DNA of 64,000 nucleotides from Sphingobium sp. SYK-6 (GCF_000283515.1 NC_015976.1:2108001-2172000); one strand, 5' to 3'. Positions 26,417 through 36,250 are shown, counted from the first letter of the stretch. The notes: generated by a model from the letters alone, not told the origin. Made by a program: numbers and translations.

Positions 26417-27443
26417 CGTGAGTCCCCGGCGGATACAGGCGGTTCGGCCTGGAAGATGTCGGCTGCCCACTGCGCGATCCACGGTTCGGAAATTTCGTCG
26501 TGCGACAGTTGTCCCTCTTCGATCAGCGCCCGGATTTCGGCGCGCGCCTTTGCAATCGCCCTCTCCCATGGATCGCGTGGCGGTCGGTCATCGGGGCCGA
26601 GCGGCAGTTCGCCCTGCATGGGCGCGAGAGCGCGGACGGACCGCGCATATTGGCGGCGTGCCCAGCGCTCCATATGATCGGCGACGAAGGCGTCGGTCTT
26701 GGAGATCCGCGCTGGCGGGCCTCGATCCTGCTGCCTAGCCCGAATGCCTGGCTGTCTGTCGAAGCCACACGACGTTCGAGCCGGCGGAGCTTGCTGAGGG
26801 CCGTGCCTTTTATGCCGAGTCCGTGAATCATCGTCCTGCTCCCGAGAATGCGATCGAGATGCTCGAAGATGGCGATCACCCCATCGCTGCCGCCTACGGG
26901 TCTGCGGCACATGGAGCCGATACCGATCAGGGGTACGGCATCGATGATATCGCCTAGCGCATCGATGCACTTTTCATAATCGCCTGCGACCCGGCCTCGT
27001 ATTACCGGCATGAAGCGATGGGCAATGCCGCGGTCATGAGCGCCGCGCCAGCAATCGCGGTTGACCCGGATGGTTCTCGAAATCCGGTCGCGCACCTCTT
27101 CACGATCGGGTGCGATCTCGGGTTCGACGCAATAGTCCATGCTGGCGAACCAGCGGAACGGATAGCTTGCGGCGAGATCGAGATAAGCTTCTGTCGCCCA
27201 GGGAAATCCGCGATACTGCGATAAAGCGACGAATCCGGCACTGTCCAATGCGATGCCGGACAATCCGTCGGCATTTTTCAGCAGATCAAGGCGCCATCCC
27301 TGCCATTCGGGCCTGCCCTTGCGGCGATTCCAGCGCGGCAGCGCGTTCGCGGAGATGAGTGTCGGCACCTGCATGGCGCGGGCGCGGTTCAGTATCGGCC
27401 CCGTGCGCAGGTGCGGCAAGCCGACCATGATCTCGATCGCCAT
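26413..27443 (-). pseudogene. Frameshifted TGT/DpdA-like deazapurine transglycosylase
   Basis: From 27443 down to about 26700 the frame shows the fold pattern of tRNA-guanine-transglycosylase-like proteins (DUF7221/DpdA-like): ALDSAGFVALSQY, PFRWFASMDYCVEPEIA, HRFMPVIRGRVAGDY, IGIGSMCRRP, IHGLGIKG and STDSQAFGLGSRIEARQ. Past about 26700 this frame turns into low-quality sequence, while another frame continues with ISKTDAFVADHMERWARRQY. A one-base frameshift there would restore one reading frame ending at 26413. If intact, the family would exchange a base in nucleic acid for a deazapurine. Either a natural lesion or a sequence error. Confidence 0.6.
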
Positions 27444-27448
27444 GGGAC

Positions 27449-27790
27449 TCAGGAGACGTGCCAGCAGCACCAGCGCTCTGCGGCCTGCCGAGCGCTGAGC
27501 AGGCCATGGTGCGCGCTACACCATCTGCGGAAAGGTGGATCGAGAGCAAGTGCGGGGTCGCCGAGCTGACCGACCACATCCTGGACAAAGGCATCGGCCG
27601 GATCCTTGCCGAGCCCGGCGCGCGCAGCGGTGATGGCCGCCTGAAGCCGCGCCGCCATCTTCTCGGCTTCCTCGATAGAAATATCCTCTACGGTGCGCAT
27701 GCCGCCGCGTGGTCCGCAGATGGCCAGCGTTATGACCGTCATGCCGGCCGGTGTCTGGCTGAGCGCGGTGATATGGACATGATGGGACAT
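27449..27790 (-). CDS. Hypothetical protein, 113 aa
   Basis: ATG 27790 has GGAGG 6 bases upstream. The sequence has a beta-strand start (HHVHITALSQTPAGMTVITL) and an acidic helix (DISIEEAEKMAARLQAAITA). Its stop lies 5 bases before the start of the TGT-like gene. I do not recognise it. Confidence 0.6.
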   Translation of the reverse strand: MSHHVHITALSQTPAGMTVITLAICGPRGGMRTVEDISIEEAEKMAARLQAAITAARAGLGKDPADAFVQDVVGQLGDPALALDPPFRRWCSAHHGLLSARQAAERWCCWHVS

Positions 27791-27822
27791 GCCAGCCTCC
27801 AGCAATGTGAAATCTCGGATGG

Positions 27823-28636
27823 TCAGAAAAGGCTCAGCTGTTGCGGCATGGCCGGTGGCGAAATCCGTGGCTCGCGCGACGGTGAAACTGCATGGTTGAT
27901 CGGGGCCGGCGCAGGTGGCGCTTCGACAGCATGGACAAGCGTCTCACCGGCGGGCTCGTGGCGTCGTCGATGGGCGAGCCGGGCGTTCCATCCGCCCAGA
28001 ATATGGGCCGGTGTGTACCAATGCTCGGCCGTTTCGCCCGAGAGGGAGTTTCCAACCATGAGATGCGCCGGCACATGCAGCAGCGAGAGCTGGACTTAGG
28101 CCATGTGGATCGCGCGCGGGTCGATATCGATCGCGGTGACATGAAGATGGCGCTGATAGTTTATACCGAGATCGCGCATGGCCTCAGCGAGCGCGATCAC
28201 CATCGACCCCGCCCCGCAGGCCGGTTCCATGGCGGTCACGAAGCCATGGTCGCCGATGATCGCCTTGACGCTTTCGGAATCCCGGATTGTCACCTGGGCC
28301 ATGAAGCGACTGAGGGTATAAGGCGTGAAGAACTGGCCCCGCGCCTTGTTGTGCAGCTCAAGGTCGTGGAACAGGGCGCCCAGCACATCGCCGGGGCCGA
28401 CTTCTAGAGCCTGCACCAGTTCTGCGAGGACTCGCGGAAACAGATCGATCACATCCGGCCGGTAGTGCCCGACAATGTCGAGATAGCTCGCCTCGCGTGG
28501 CTCGCGCTGCCGCGACGCCGTTGGCCATGGCGAGTGCCATGGCCTCCATACAGTGGCCGAAAACGGTGTAGAGATCGTGGCGCGGCTGGCTGCGGCGGAG
28601 CAGTGTCGCCATCGCCTTGAGATAGGGCTCATGCAT
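27823..28636 (-). pseudogene. N6-adenine methylase-like gene with frameshift and in-frame TAA
   Basis: ATG 28636 has GGAGG upstream. The first frame (HEPYLKAMATLLRRSQPRHD and onward) ends in nonsense around 28500, where one missing base (CGAG for CGCGAG) would join it to the next frame, starting REASYLDIVGHYRPDVI. That frame has the methylase landmarks LHNKARGQFFTPYTLSRFMA and the SAM-binding motif EPACGAGSMVIALAEA. It then meets TAA at 28096-28098 in IDIDPRAIHMA-stop-VQLSLL, where relatives would have a Tyr codon, and continues in the same frame to QLSLF at 27823. No (N/D)PP(Y/F) catalytic motif is visible. Doubly broken. Confidence 0.7.
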
Positions 28637-28776
28637 CGGAGCCTCCAGATCGGTGATGAGGGCGAGCGGGCGCGGGGGCGGATGGCCCAGCCGCAGCGGG
28701 ATCGTCCGCGAGGTGCTTTTCGTGACCGCCCGCAATTTACGCGGATTTAAGAGTGCAGGCGCGGATATGGCCCTGC

Positions 28777-29481
28777 TCAGGCAGCGTTCTTGCGAATCCA
28801 CTCGTATAGAAGGTGATCATCCGGACCATATTCCGAGCCGATGGCGATGCGGATCAGACGGCCGTCTCAGGCAAAGGCCGATGCTCGGGGAAAGCTGAGG
28901 TAGGAGCGTCCTTCAAGGATCAGGTCGCCGGAGCGCACCTTCGTGATTTCGCGGGTCGTGCCGAGCAGGCGATGACCGGTCGGCGCGTCGATCAGTTTCA
29001 ACTGGTCGCCGGCTTTGATCCGCTTCTTGAAGGCCGCCAACGATATCACCGTATCGACCGGATTGCGGCTCCCTTGACGCTTTGCCAACGCCGCCCAATA
29101 AGCTTGGCCGATGCGCACGTCGCAGTAGAAACTGCACGACCAGAAATCCTGCAATGGATTGGTCCGGGTCGAACCGAACCGTTCTATCTGATCGCGTATT
29201 TCGACTATGAAGGCGTTCTGCGCGTCGCGGCCGGTCAGGTCGGTTGGAGCATCGAGAATCTCCGCGATGACCTTGCGCCCCCCGGAAAACTTCTCCGTGC
29301 GGATCGCGAACGTGGTTTCGGTAAAATGTTCTGCCAGATGGCGCTCGATCCGAGAAGCGAGCGACGGCAACGCTTCTCCGGCGCGATAGAGGTCGCCTTC
29401 GTAGTGGAAGTTCCCGCGGTCGTCATGTTCGGTCTGGCTATACAGGCGCGCGGATGCGCCCGGCGCGGTGGCGTCGGTCAT
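28777..29481 (-). pseudogene. Hypothetical plasmid gene with in-frame TGA
   Basis: ATG 29481 follows AAGGA. The frame encodes 204 residues (YSQTEHDDRGNFHYEGDLYR, FGSTRTNPLQDFWSCSFYCD, LKLIDAPTGHRLLGTTREIT) and stops at TGA 28867-28869. In the same frame it goes on for 29 codons (DGRLIRIAIGSEYGPDDHLL and onward) to a second TGA at 28777. The continuation looks like real protein and reads as the natural end of the domain, so the first TGA is probably a nonsense change. No SECIS-like element was noticed. A 204-residue product may still be functional. Confidence 0.55.
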
Positions 29482-29526
29482 GATATTGTCCTTCAGGTTT
29501 AAGAAGTTTTTTGTGGTGTGAGCCGG

Positions 29527-30189
29527 TCAGGCCGGCGGCGGCACCGTCAGGGCATCGGTGCTATCGCCTGCTTCAATCCTGGGGAGCGTCCAGTCGAGAT
29601 AACCAAGACGCGTGTCGCCATTCAGGACCTCGGCGATCCAGTCGACTGAAGGATGGTCGGGTTCGTCGACCCATGGATCGGGCGGGTCTCGCACTGGCGC
29701 GGTAGCGAATATGGCCAGTCGCCGCGCCAGCTGCTGCTGCGTGGTCTCGAACTCGACATGATCGGCGAAAATCGCGCACCACCCTCCCCCGAAGCTGTCG
29801 TGACGGGGACGTGAGCAGCTGTAGCTCCAGTCGAAGCCGAGGGGCTTGGATTTCAAACTTTCCTGGCAACACCGGCGGATGAGTTCGGCGATCGGGCCTG
29901 GCTGAAAATCCGTGGTTCCGTAGATCGAGACGACACAGTCTGCGCCGCCCGAAATTTCAATCTCCGCACCGAAATCGGGAAAGGCGGGATCATCGAAGAT
30001 GCCAAGCAGGCCGTTGAACGGATTGCCGAGGTCCGTCGGCATGAAGGCGGCCAGAAACTCCGCGCTCGGTTCGCTCGGGCTGAAGTCGCCCAGCAGGTCG
30101 GCAGCGTGCTGCCACGCCTCCTCGATCAGCGCGCTTTCGGCTGCCGTGCAAGTGAAAGCGAAGGATCCCTGGACATGATGATCAGCCAT
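29527..30189 (-). CDS. Hypothetical protein, 220 aa
   Basis: ATG 30189 follows CGGAGA. It overlaps the upstream gene by 8 bases. The product has a beta-rich middle (FGAEIEISGGADCVVSIYGT) and a C-terminal SVDWIAEVLNGDTRLGYLDW region. No family is recognised. The overlap suggests translational coupling with the 30182 gene. Confidence 0.6.
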   Translation of the reverse strand: MADHHVQGSFAFTCTAAESALIEEAWQHAADLLGDFSPSEPSAEFLAAFMPTDLGNPFNGLLGIFDDPAFPDFGAEIEISGGADCVVSIYGTTDFQPGPIAELIRRCCQESLKSKPLGFDWSYSCSRPRHDSFGGGWCAIFADHVEFETTQQQLARRLAIFATAPVRDPPDPWVDEPDHPSVDWIAEVLNGDTRLGYLDWTLPRIEAGDSTDALTVPPPA

Positions 30190-30664
30190 GGACGGTCTCC
30201 GAAATGGCTGCATCGGGATCGTGGTCGACCAGGACCATCGGGGGCGGATTCATGCGCGCAAGCCGGTATTCCGCTTCGATCGCCTCGATGCTTCCCAGTT
30301 CCCTGATACGCTCGATCGGGAAGACTTGTTCGTCCTCCTCGGTTGTCGGGACCAGTTGTGGTTCGCCATGACCCAGGTAAAGAACGCGAACGGACGGAAA
30401 GCTGCCGGGATAGCCGCCGGACCAGCGAACATAGTGGAGACCATGGAGGCGACAGACATCTTCGATCTCTTCGAAACGACCATCGGCGACGTCATGATCC
30501 ATCAGCGCGAGTGCCGTATCGGTGGGTAGATCTTCAGGGCTGAACGGCGTGCCATCCCAATCGATAGCGGGATTGTCTTTCCCGATAGCCTGGATGAGTT
30601 GAGGATATCTGGAGCGGGCAAGCACGCCACCGATCATGATGTGGACGGATACGCGGTCGGCCAT
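30182..30664 (-). CDS. Hypothetical protein, 160 aa
   Basis: The sequence is alpha/beta in pattern (RVSVHIMIGGVLARSRYPQL, then HGLHYVRWSGGYPGSFPSVR, then VLYLGHGEPQLVPTTEEDEQ). No clear ribosome site precedes ATG 30664, so the start is uncertain. A purine-rich leader lies 44-72 bases upstream (genome 30708-30736). It is divergent from the MucR gene. The family is unknown. Confidence 0.6.
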   Translation of the reverse strand: MADRVSVHIMIGGVLARSRYPQLIQAIGKDNPAIDWDGTPFSPEDLPTDTALALMDHDVADGRFEEIEDVCRLHGLHYVRWSGGYPGSFPSVRVLYLGHGEPQLVPTTEEDEQVFPIERIRELGSIEAIEAEYRLARMNPPPMVLVDHDPDAAISETVHG

Positions 30665-30795
30665 GGTTCGCCGTTCATGGAAACAAGACCTTCAATCGGT
30701 CCTGATCGTCCCCTCTCCCTCCACTTTCCATTTCCGGACCTGCGCGAGCACGATGCACAGGATGCTTGCATGAGCGGCGCATTCCCGCTTAGCTG

Positions 30796-30830
30796 TTGAC
30801 CCCAAATTCTTCCCACAATCACCGCCATCT
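30796..30830 (+). promoter_or_regulatory. Candidate promoter of the MucR gene
   Basis: TTGACC at about 30796-30801 fits a -35 box, and a weak CACAAT lies about 17 bases downstream. It sits in the divergent gap between 30664 and 30860. Confidence 0.35.
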
Positions 30831-30859
30831 TCATGGCCTTCCAGTTCAGGGAGTTTTAC

Positions 30860-31792
30860 GTGGCCGACACCGAGCAGCCCGATTTCACCGCCATGACGGT
30901 GCAGTTATTGAGCGCCTATTTCTCGAACAATCAGGTGCCGGCGGGCGACATTGCCGGGATCATCGAAGCGACCCGCGGCGCTCTGGAACGGAAAGCCACG
31001 GTAGAGACGCCGGCGACGCTCGAATTTGTTCCGGCTGTATCGATCCGTAAAAGCCTGAGTTCGCGAGAGCACATCATCAGCATGCTCGACGGCAAGCCGT
31101 ACAAGACGCTGAAACGGCATCTGGCGACAAACGGACTGACACCGTCGGAATATCGCGAACGCTATAATCTTCCCAAGGATTATCCGATGATCGCGCCGGC
31201 CTATTCGGAGCATCGACGCGCCGTCGCCCAGCAGCTTGGGCTCGGACGACGCGTTGGCGCAAAGGTGGGGGGCGAGGCGCCCGCAGTCGAGGCAGCACCT
31301 GTGGCTGAGGCGGGATCCGCTGGGGCTACGCCGGTTGTGCCGGAAGTCGCACCGGCGACCGAGGCGACCCCTGCCCCAGTCCCTGAGAAAAAGTCCCGGC
31401 GTTCTCGTGTCAGGGCTGCGGTTGCCAAGCTGGGCGATGAGGCCGGGATCGCTGCACTTGAACCGACGCCGGAGCCGGTAGCTGCGCCTGCACAGCCCGA
31501 AGGGGCGACCGCGGCAAAGCCTGCAGGCAAGAAAGCAGCCGCAAAGAAATCCACCGTGAAGAAGGCGCCGGCGAAGCCGAAGGCGAATGCCTCGACGCCA
31601 GCGCCGGCGGAGGAAGCTGTGGCCGCGCCGGCAACGGCGGAAGCTGCAAAGCCGGTAGCCAGGAAGAAGGCCTCTACGAAAGCCTCAGCCGTCAAGGCCG
31701 CTCCATCCACGAAGTCGAAGGCGCCCAGGCGGCGTGCTGCGACGGTCAAGCAGGATGAGGCCGAGGCGGAGGTGCCGGCACCGGCGGAATGA
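30860..31792 (+). CDS. mucR: MucR/Ros-family regulator with histone-H1-like C-terminal tail, 310 aa
   Basis: GTG 30860 is preferred because GGGAG lies 7 bases before it; ATG 30833 is in frame but poorly placed. Residues 1-140 match MucR: DFTAMTVQLLSAYFSNNQV near the N-terminus and TLKRHLATNGLTPSEYRERY followed by NLPKDYPMIAPAYSEHRR. The usual zinc-finger cysteines are absent, as in some MucR homologues. The next 170 residues are an Ala/Pro/Lys tail with AKK and KKAP-type repeats, like histone H1 or the HU tail of some actinobacteria. MucR usually ends near residue 140. MucR proteins are H-NS-like silencers, so the tail may add nonspecific DNA compaction (inference). Confidence 0.8.
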   Translation: MADTEQPDFTAMTVQLLSAYFSNNQVPAGDIAGIIEATRGALERKATVETPATLEFVPAVSIRKSLSSREHIISMLDGKPYKTLKRHLATNGLTPSEYRERYNLPKDYPMIAPAYSEHRRAVAQQLGLGRRVGAKVGGEAPAVEAAPVAEAGSAGATPVVPEVAPATEATPAPVPEKKSRRSRVRAAVAKLGDEAGIAALEPTPEPVAAPAQPEGATAAKPAGKKAAAKKSTVKKAPAKPKANASTPAPAEEAVAAPATAEAAKPVARKKASTKASAVKAAPSTKSKAPRRRAATVKQDEAEAEVPAPAE

Positions 31793-31867
31793 TGATCTTC
31801 GGCGAAGTCCGGCGGAAACAGGCCGCGCTTTGCCTGCTCGATGATTTTCAGATCGTTGGAGCCAGGA

Positions 31868-34800
31868 TCAGCAGTGGCGCTCGGCGATGATCCTGGCAAG
31901 GATGTCCCGTGCCCGTTCCGGCGGCAGGAATAATCTGGTCTTGAACTGCACCACCTCGCTGAATGCGCCGCATGCCTTCAGCCAGATCCGATCTTCGGGG
32001 CGATAGTCCCGGATCTCGAGACGGGCACTGTCGTTGACATGAACGCGCGCGAGCTTTGCCGTCCCGAGGCAGGGGATCGGCACGGCGCTGCCCGCACGCG
32101 CGCCGGCGATGATTTCGTCAGGACCAAGGGCGATGCCGCCGTCGAGCCCAAACTCCCTTTCGAGCCGTTCGAGGGCGGCAGGATGGATGATACGCCCGAG
32201 GATGGACGTGCCGGCGCCATCGTCGATCCGCCACACGCGCACATCATCCTCGGGCAGCTTGTTCCAGACGGGCAATAGCAGGCCGGTCGCGAGGGTAATC
32301 GTCTCGACCAGAAGATTCTTGGCGGCTTCAGCGGCCTCCTGCTGCCAAAGGTGCTGGAATGTGTCGCGGTCGACCTCGCTCCAGTGGCTGGCCGCCAGGG
32401 CTGTGACTTCCATGCGGGACTGACCTGTAGGGCGAAGAAGATAGCATCGCTCGATCCAGTTACCGTCCTCATCCTGCCCCGGCCATGTCGGCACGCGCAA
32501 CGCCACCCGGCCGGAGCGGGCATTGCGAAGCCAGGCGATATCGTCCGCATCCTTGCATTCGAGCAGAAGCATGGCCCAACTGATGATCGGCGGCCGCCGG
32601 TGCAGCTCCAGGCGCAATAGCCTCGTCTCGGCCCGGGTCACGGGATCGGTGCGCAAGAGTTGATCCGACAGCAGATCCATGCGGTCGGCGCGAATGGTCT
32701 CGATGCCCAGGTCCAGTGTGCCCGCCGTGCGCGCTGCTTCGACGCGATCCTCGATCAGCCCCAGAAACTCCTCGAATATACTGTTCTGGGTTGCGATTCG
32801 CAACGCCAGGATGCGGTTGAGCCAGCGATGAATGGGCGGCAGACGCTCGAGCAGTTCCCCTCCCTCGTCGCACAGTTCAAGTCCCGTCATCTCCTGAAAG
32901 GCGTCGAGCGAAACGCTGCGCAGCTTGCCCTCGTAAAGGAGATGGAACCATTGCGTGAGCGCGTCGCGCGCAAAGTCCGATTCCAGATTGTCCGACGGGT
33001 CGAAGAGATTTTGCGATCCAGTCTGGCGCTGCCCCCTGGTCAAGGCGCCCAATGCTTCGAGACCGCGGATGATGGTGCTGAGGAAGCGGCGCTCACCGCG
33101 GCAATCCGTAGTGAGCGGACGATAGACAGGCGCCGTCATCTGATTGGTGCGATGACTGCGCCCGAAGCCTTGTACGGCCGAAAGGATACGGAAGCCCAGT
33201 TCCAGAAGGAAATGCGCGCGCCTACGATGGGCGGTCGGGCAGTTCCGATCGGAATGCATGGACCGGCCGGTGCTGCCCGCGAGCGAAAAGGCGGCGATCG
33301 GCTTGGTTCCATTCTGGAATGCCTGGACTTCGAGAACGTTGGCGCGGGCGCCCCGCCTTTCGATTTTCTGTTTGCCGGTGACATCGGTCACGATGCGCCG
33401 CGAGCGTCCGGTGATCTCGGCGACGCGATCGGTCCCGAAATGCGCGATAAGGGCGTCCAGTGCGGTGGGTATAGCCGGAAGCGCGCACAGATCCTCGATC
33501 AGTTCGTCTCGAGCGGTAATCGCCTTCTTGCACAACACCGGATTGCCCTCGGCATCGGTCATCGGTTCGGCGCGCACGGCGCCGTCGTCTGCCCGGAAGA
33601 CCCGCATCTGGCGTATGGGAAAGGCATTTTTCAAATAGTCGATAAGAGTTTCTTTGGGCGAGACCTGAACATCCAGCATGGCCCGCTCCTCGGCGGTGAG
33701 TTCGGAGAGCCGCCGGTCCATGATGGCTTCACCCGTGCTCGCGAGTTGCACCAGCACGGCGTTGTCCGACGCCAGTTCCTGTTCGATCGCCCTGATGAGC
33801 GAGGGGATTTTCAGGCTCACGAGGAGGCTGGAAAAGAACCTTAACTTGGCAGACTCGAAGGAACTGAGCCCCGATCCGCGCGCCCGGGCGTTCTGCGTCT
33901 TGCCCGATATCCGGTCGACGATGCCGATCTCGGCCAGCACTTCGCGAAGCCCGCGATGAATGATGCTCCAGCTATCCGCATAGCCGTCGTAGATCGCGAT
34001 CTGGTCGGGCGTCAGCACATGTTCGAGCGGCTCATATTCGACGCCCGCGAAGCTCAGTGCCCTGGCGGTGTAGAGGCCCATCGCCTTGAGGTCGCGGCAA
34101 ACGACCTCAAGTGCCGCAATGCCACCCTCCTCCATCGCCTTCATGAACATGTCGCGCGTGGCAAAGGCCGTGCCCGGTCCCCACAGGCCAAGGCGAACGG
34201 CATAGGAGAGGTTTTCGGGCCTCGCCGCGCCAGTGGCGGACATGTAGAGAATGCGGGCCCGTGGCAGGGCATTTTGCAACCGGATGCCCGCCAGCCCCTG
34301 TTCCGACCCTTGGGCCTTTCCGAAATCGGTTTCCGTGCCGCCGGCATGGGCCATGGCGTGGGACTCGTCGAAGACGATCACGCCGGCGAAGTCCTCGCCG
34401 GTCCAGTCAAGCAACTGCTGCAGGCGCGATGCCGTGTCATGGCGGGCGGAGCGCAGGGCGGCATAGGTCAGGAAGACGATGCCGCTTTCCATCGTGATCG
34501 GTTTGCCGAGAGGGAAATTTGCGATCGGCTGGATATCGATGGCGAGGCCGCCCAGCGCCGTCCAGTCGCGGCGCGCGTCCTCAATGAGGTCGGCCATGGA
34601 AATCCAGATCGCGCGGCGATTGCCGCGGTTCCACTGGTCGAGAATGATGCCGGCCGCCTCACGGCCCTTGCCGACGCCGGTGCCGTCGGCGATGAAGAAG
34701 CCGGTGCGATAGAGGTGGCCGTCCCTGTCCTCGACAAGGCGATCGCCGGCGAGATTGGCCGCGAAACGACCGGCAAGATCGCGCTCATGGGCGTCGCCCG

Positions 34801-36022
34801 CATAGATGATGGTTTCGAGCTGCGCCTCCGACAGCGCCTTGATCGCGCGGTCCTGAAGCATTGGCCGATAGCTGGGCGCCGGAAGCGACACCGAAGCCAT
34901 GGCGATGGATTCGACCAGGTCGTCGGGATGCCGGGAAGCATCCTCGATGGCGATCCGCGCGAGGCGCCAGGCGGAATAAATGCCCACGGTTTCCCCAGGC
35001 GCAAGCGGCGCCTGAGGCGCGGTATAGATAATCGGTCGCGCCTCATCCGCCGTGGCGGCGATTCGCGAGGGTGGCGCAAGCTTTTGGCCGTTCATGCGCG
35101 CGAAGAGCATGGCGGGCGATTGGGCGGCAGGGACAAGGGAACGGGGCGTAGCGGCGGCCGGCGGCGGCACAAGCGGCGGTGGCTCGAGGGGAGCGAGCCG
35201 ATCGGGCATGGCAAGCACCAGGCGCAGCGCCGCTTCGAGGTCACCGGCAAAGTGGCGCTCGGGCGTGCCCGTCCATCCCCTGTCGAAGACCAGCAACCGC
35301 ACATCGATCCCCGTGCCATGCTTGGCGTAAGGACTGCCCGAAATGGTGATCTCGGCGCGGGGCGGGACAAGTTCGGCGACGGCGTTATAGCCAAGCGCCG
35401 CAGAACCTTCAGGCGAGAAGCTGGTGGGCATGATGGCGACGCATCGCCCGCCAGGGGCCAGGCACGCCAGGGCGGCGCGCAGATGGCGCGCGCCGGCATG
35501 ACGATCGATCCCGCGCCCGGTGCTGCGGCTGAAAGGCGGGTTGATCAGCACCACGCCCACGCGCAGGCCATGGACCGCCAGCATGCCGGTGCCCGCCGAG
35601 GGTTCGAGCAGGATATCGTCCGATCGGCAGCGCGCCGCCATGGCCACGAGCCATGCGAGGGTGATCGGCGTGCTGAACTGCTGGAGATCGACCTGCTTTT
35701 CCGAGCGGTAGGTCTGGGTGGGCAAGCGGCGCTCGAACTGCCGCAGGCGTTCGAAGATGTCGGCGGGCGTGCCGCCAAGGAGCGGGCTTTGCGGATCGGC
35801 GAGGAGCAGGACCTGGGCGGTTTCCAATGCGTCATAGGCATCGCGCATCGACCAGAGCCCGCCGGCATCATTGACGCCGAAAACCTCGGTCATCAACCGC
35901 TTGAGGCTTTGGCGGCTTACGGCGACGCCATTATGCAGGCGGTGGGAAAGAGAGCGGGCGACCTCGGACAGACATGTGGCGGTGTCTTGGGTCTGCGACA
36001 GGGCGAGTTGGGGCAAGTTCAT
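31868..36022 (-). CDS. Strawberry-notch-like protein with N-terminal methylase-like domain, 1384 aa
   Basis: ATG 36022 follows AAGAGG. An N-terminal methyltransferase-like domain (LLEPSAGTGMLAVHG, then LINPPFS) is followed by a superfamily-2 helicase-like core: Walker A DGTGVGKG near residue 449, VIVFDESHAMAH near 554, and FGRSHRTNQ near 957. This order is that of plasmid-borne Strawberry-notch proteins. Motif I and the NPPF motif are separated by only about 10 residues, where a normal domain has some 60, so the methylase part probably carries an in-frame deletion and may be inactive. The helicase core looks intact. A purine-rich leader (genome 36050-36079) precedes it. Confidence 0.85.
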   Translation of the reverse strand: MNLPQLALSQTQDTATCLSEVARSLSHRLHNGVAVSRQSLKRLMTEVFGVNDAGGLWSMRDAYDALETAQVLLLADPQSPLLGGTPADIFERLRQFERRLPTQTYRSEKQVDLQQFSTPITLAWLVAMAARCRSDDILLEPSAGTGMLAVHGLRVGVVLINPPFSRSTGRGIDRHAGARHLRAALACLAPGGRCVAIMPTSFSPEGSAALGYNAVAELVPPRAEITISGSPYAKHGTGIDVRLLVFDRGWTGTPERHFAGDLEAALRLVLAMPDRLAPLEPPPLVPPPAAATPRSLVPAAQSPAMLFARMNGQKLAPPSRIAATADEARPIIYTAPQAPLAPGETVGIYSAWRLARIAIEDASRHPDDLVESIAMASVSLPAPSYRPMLQDRAIKALSEAQLETIIYAGDAHERDLAGRFAANLAGDRLVEDRDGHLYRTGFFIADGTGVGKGREAAGIILDQWNRGNRRAIWISMADLIEDARRDWTALGGLAIDIQPIANFPLGKPITMESGIVFLTYAALRSARHDTASRLQQLLDWTGEDFAGVIVFDESHAMAHAGGTETDFGKAQGSEQGLAGIRLQNALPRARILYMSATGAARPENLSYAVRLGLWGPGTAFATRDMFMKAMEEGGIAALEVVCRDLKAMGLYTARALSFAGVEYEPLEHVLTPDQIAIYDGYADSWSIIHRGLREVLAEIGIVDRISGKTQNARARGSGLSSFESAKLRFFSSLLVSLKIPSLIRAIEQELASDNAVLVQLASTGEAIMDRRLSELTAEERAMLDVQVSPKETLIDYLKNAFPIRQMRVFRADDGAVRAEPMTDAEGNPVLCKKAITARDELIEDLCALPAIPTALDALIAHFGTDRVAEITGRSRRIVTDVTGKQKIERRGARANVLEVQAFQNGTKPIAAFSLAGSTGRSMHSDRNCPTAHRRRAHFLLELGFRILSAVQGFGRSHRTNQMTAPVYRPLTTDCRGERRFLSTIIRGLEALGALTRGQRQTGSQNLFDPSDNLESDFARDALTQWFHLLYEGKLRSVSLDAFQEMTGLELCDEGGELLERLPPIHRWLNRILALRIATQNSIFEEFLGLIEDRVEAARTAGTLDLGIETIRADRMDLLSDQLLRTDPVTRAETRLLRLELHRRPPIISWAMLLLECKDADDIAWLRNARSGRVALRVPTWPGQDEDGNWIERCYLLRPTGQSRMEVTALAASHWSEVDRDTFQHLWQQEAAEAAKNLLVETITLATGLLLPVWNKLPEDDVRVWRIDDGAGTSILGRIIHPAALERLEREFGLDGGIALGPDEIIAGARAGSAVPIPCLGTAKLARVHVNDSARLEIRDYRPEDRIWLKACGAFSEVVQFKTRLFLPPERARDILARIIAERHC

Positions 36023-36250
36023 GGGCACCTCTTGGGACAACAGGACAATCCTCCTGTCCCCTTCCCGCTTTCCTTCTTTGGGGCGGTCGGATTTGCGCGG
36101 TCGGGTACTGCGTGGGTAATTATTGGAGCGGGTACGAAGGGGACCGTTCAGTTCTTCAGGCGCTGACAGCCATCGCCGTGCCTGCATGGCTGCCCAGCTT
36201 GAAGGATGGCGGCGAATAGGATTAAATCATATCCACAAGGAGTGTCATCC

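Noticed and set aside
28867..28869. TGA as a selenocysteine codon
   Set aside because: No SECIS-like stem was noticed, and two nearby genes and parD carry TAA, TAG or frameshift lesions of the same kind, which fits decay better.
33956..36166. A 736-codon open frame on the plus strand
   Set aside because: It lies entirely opposite the Strawberry-notch gene; long antisense frames are expected in GC-rich genes and the product has no domain look.
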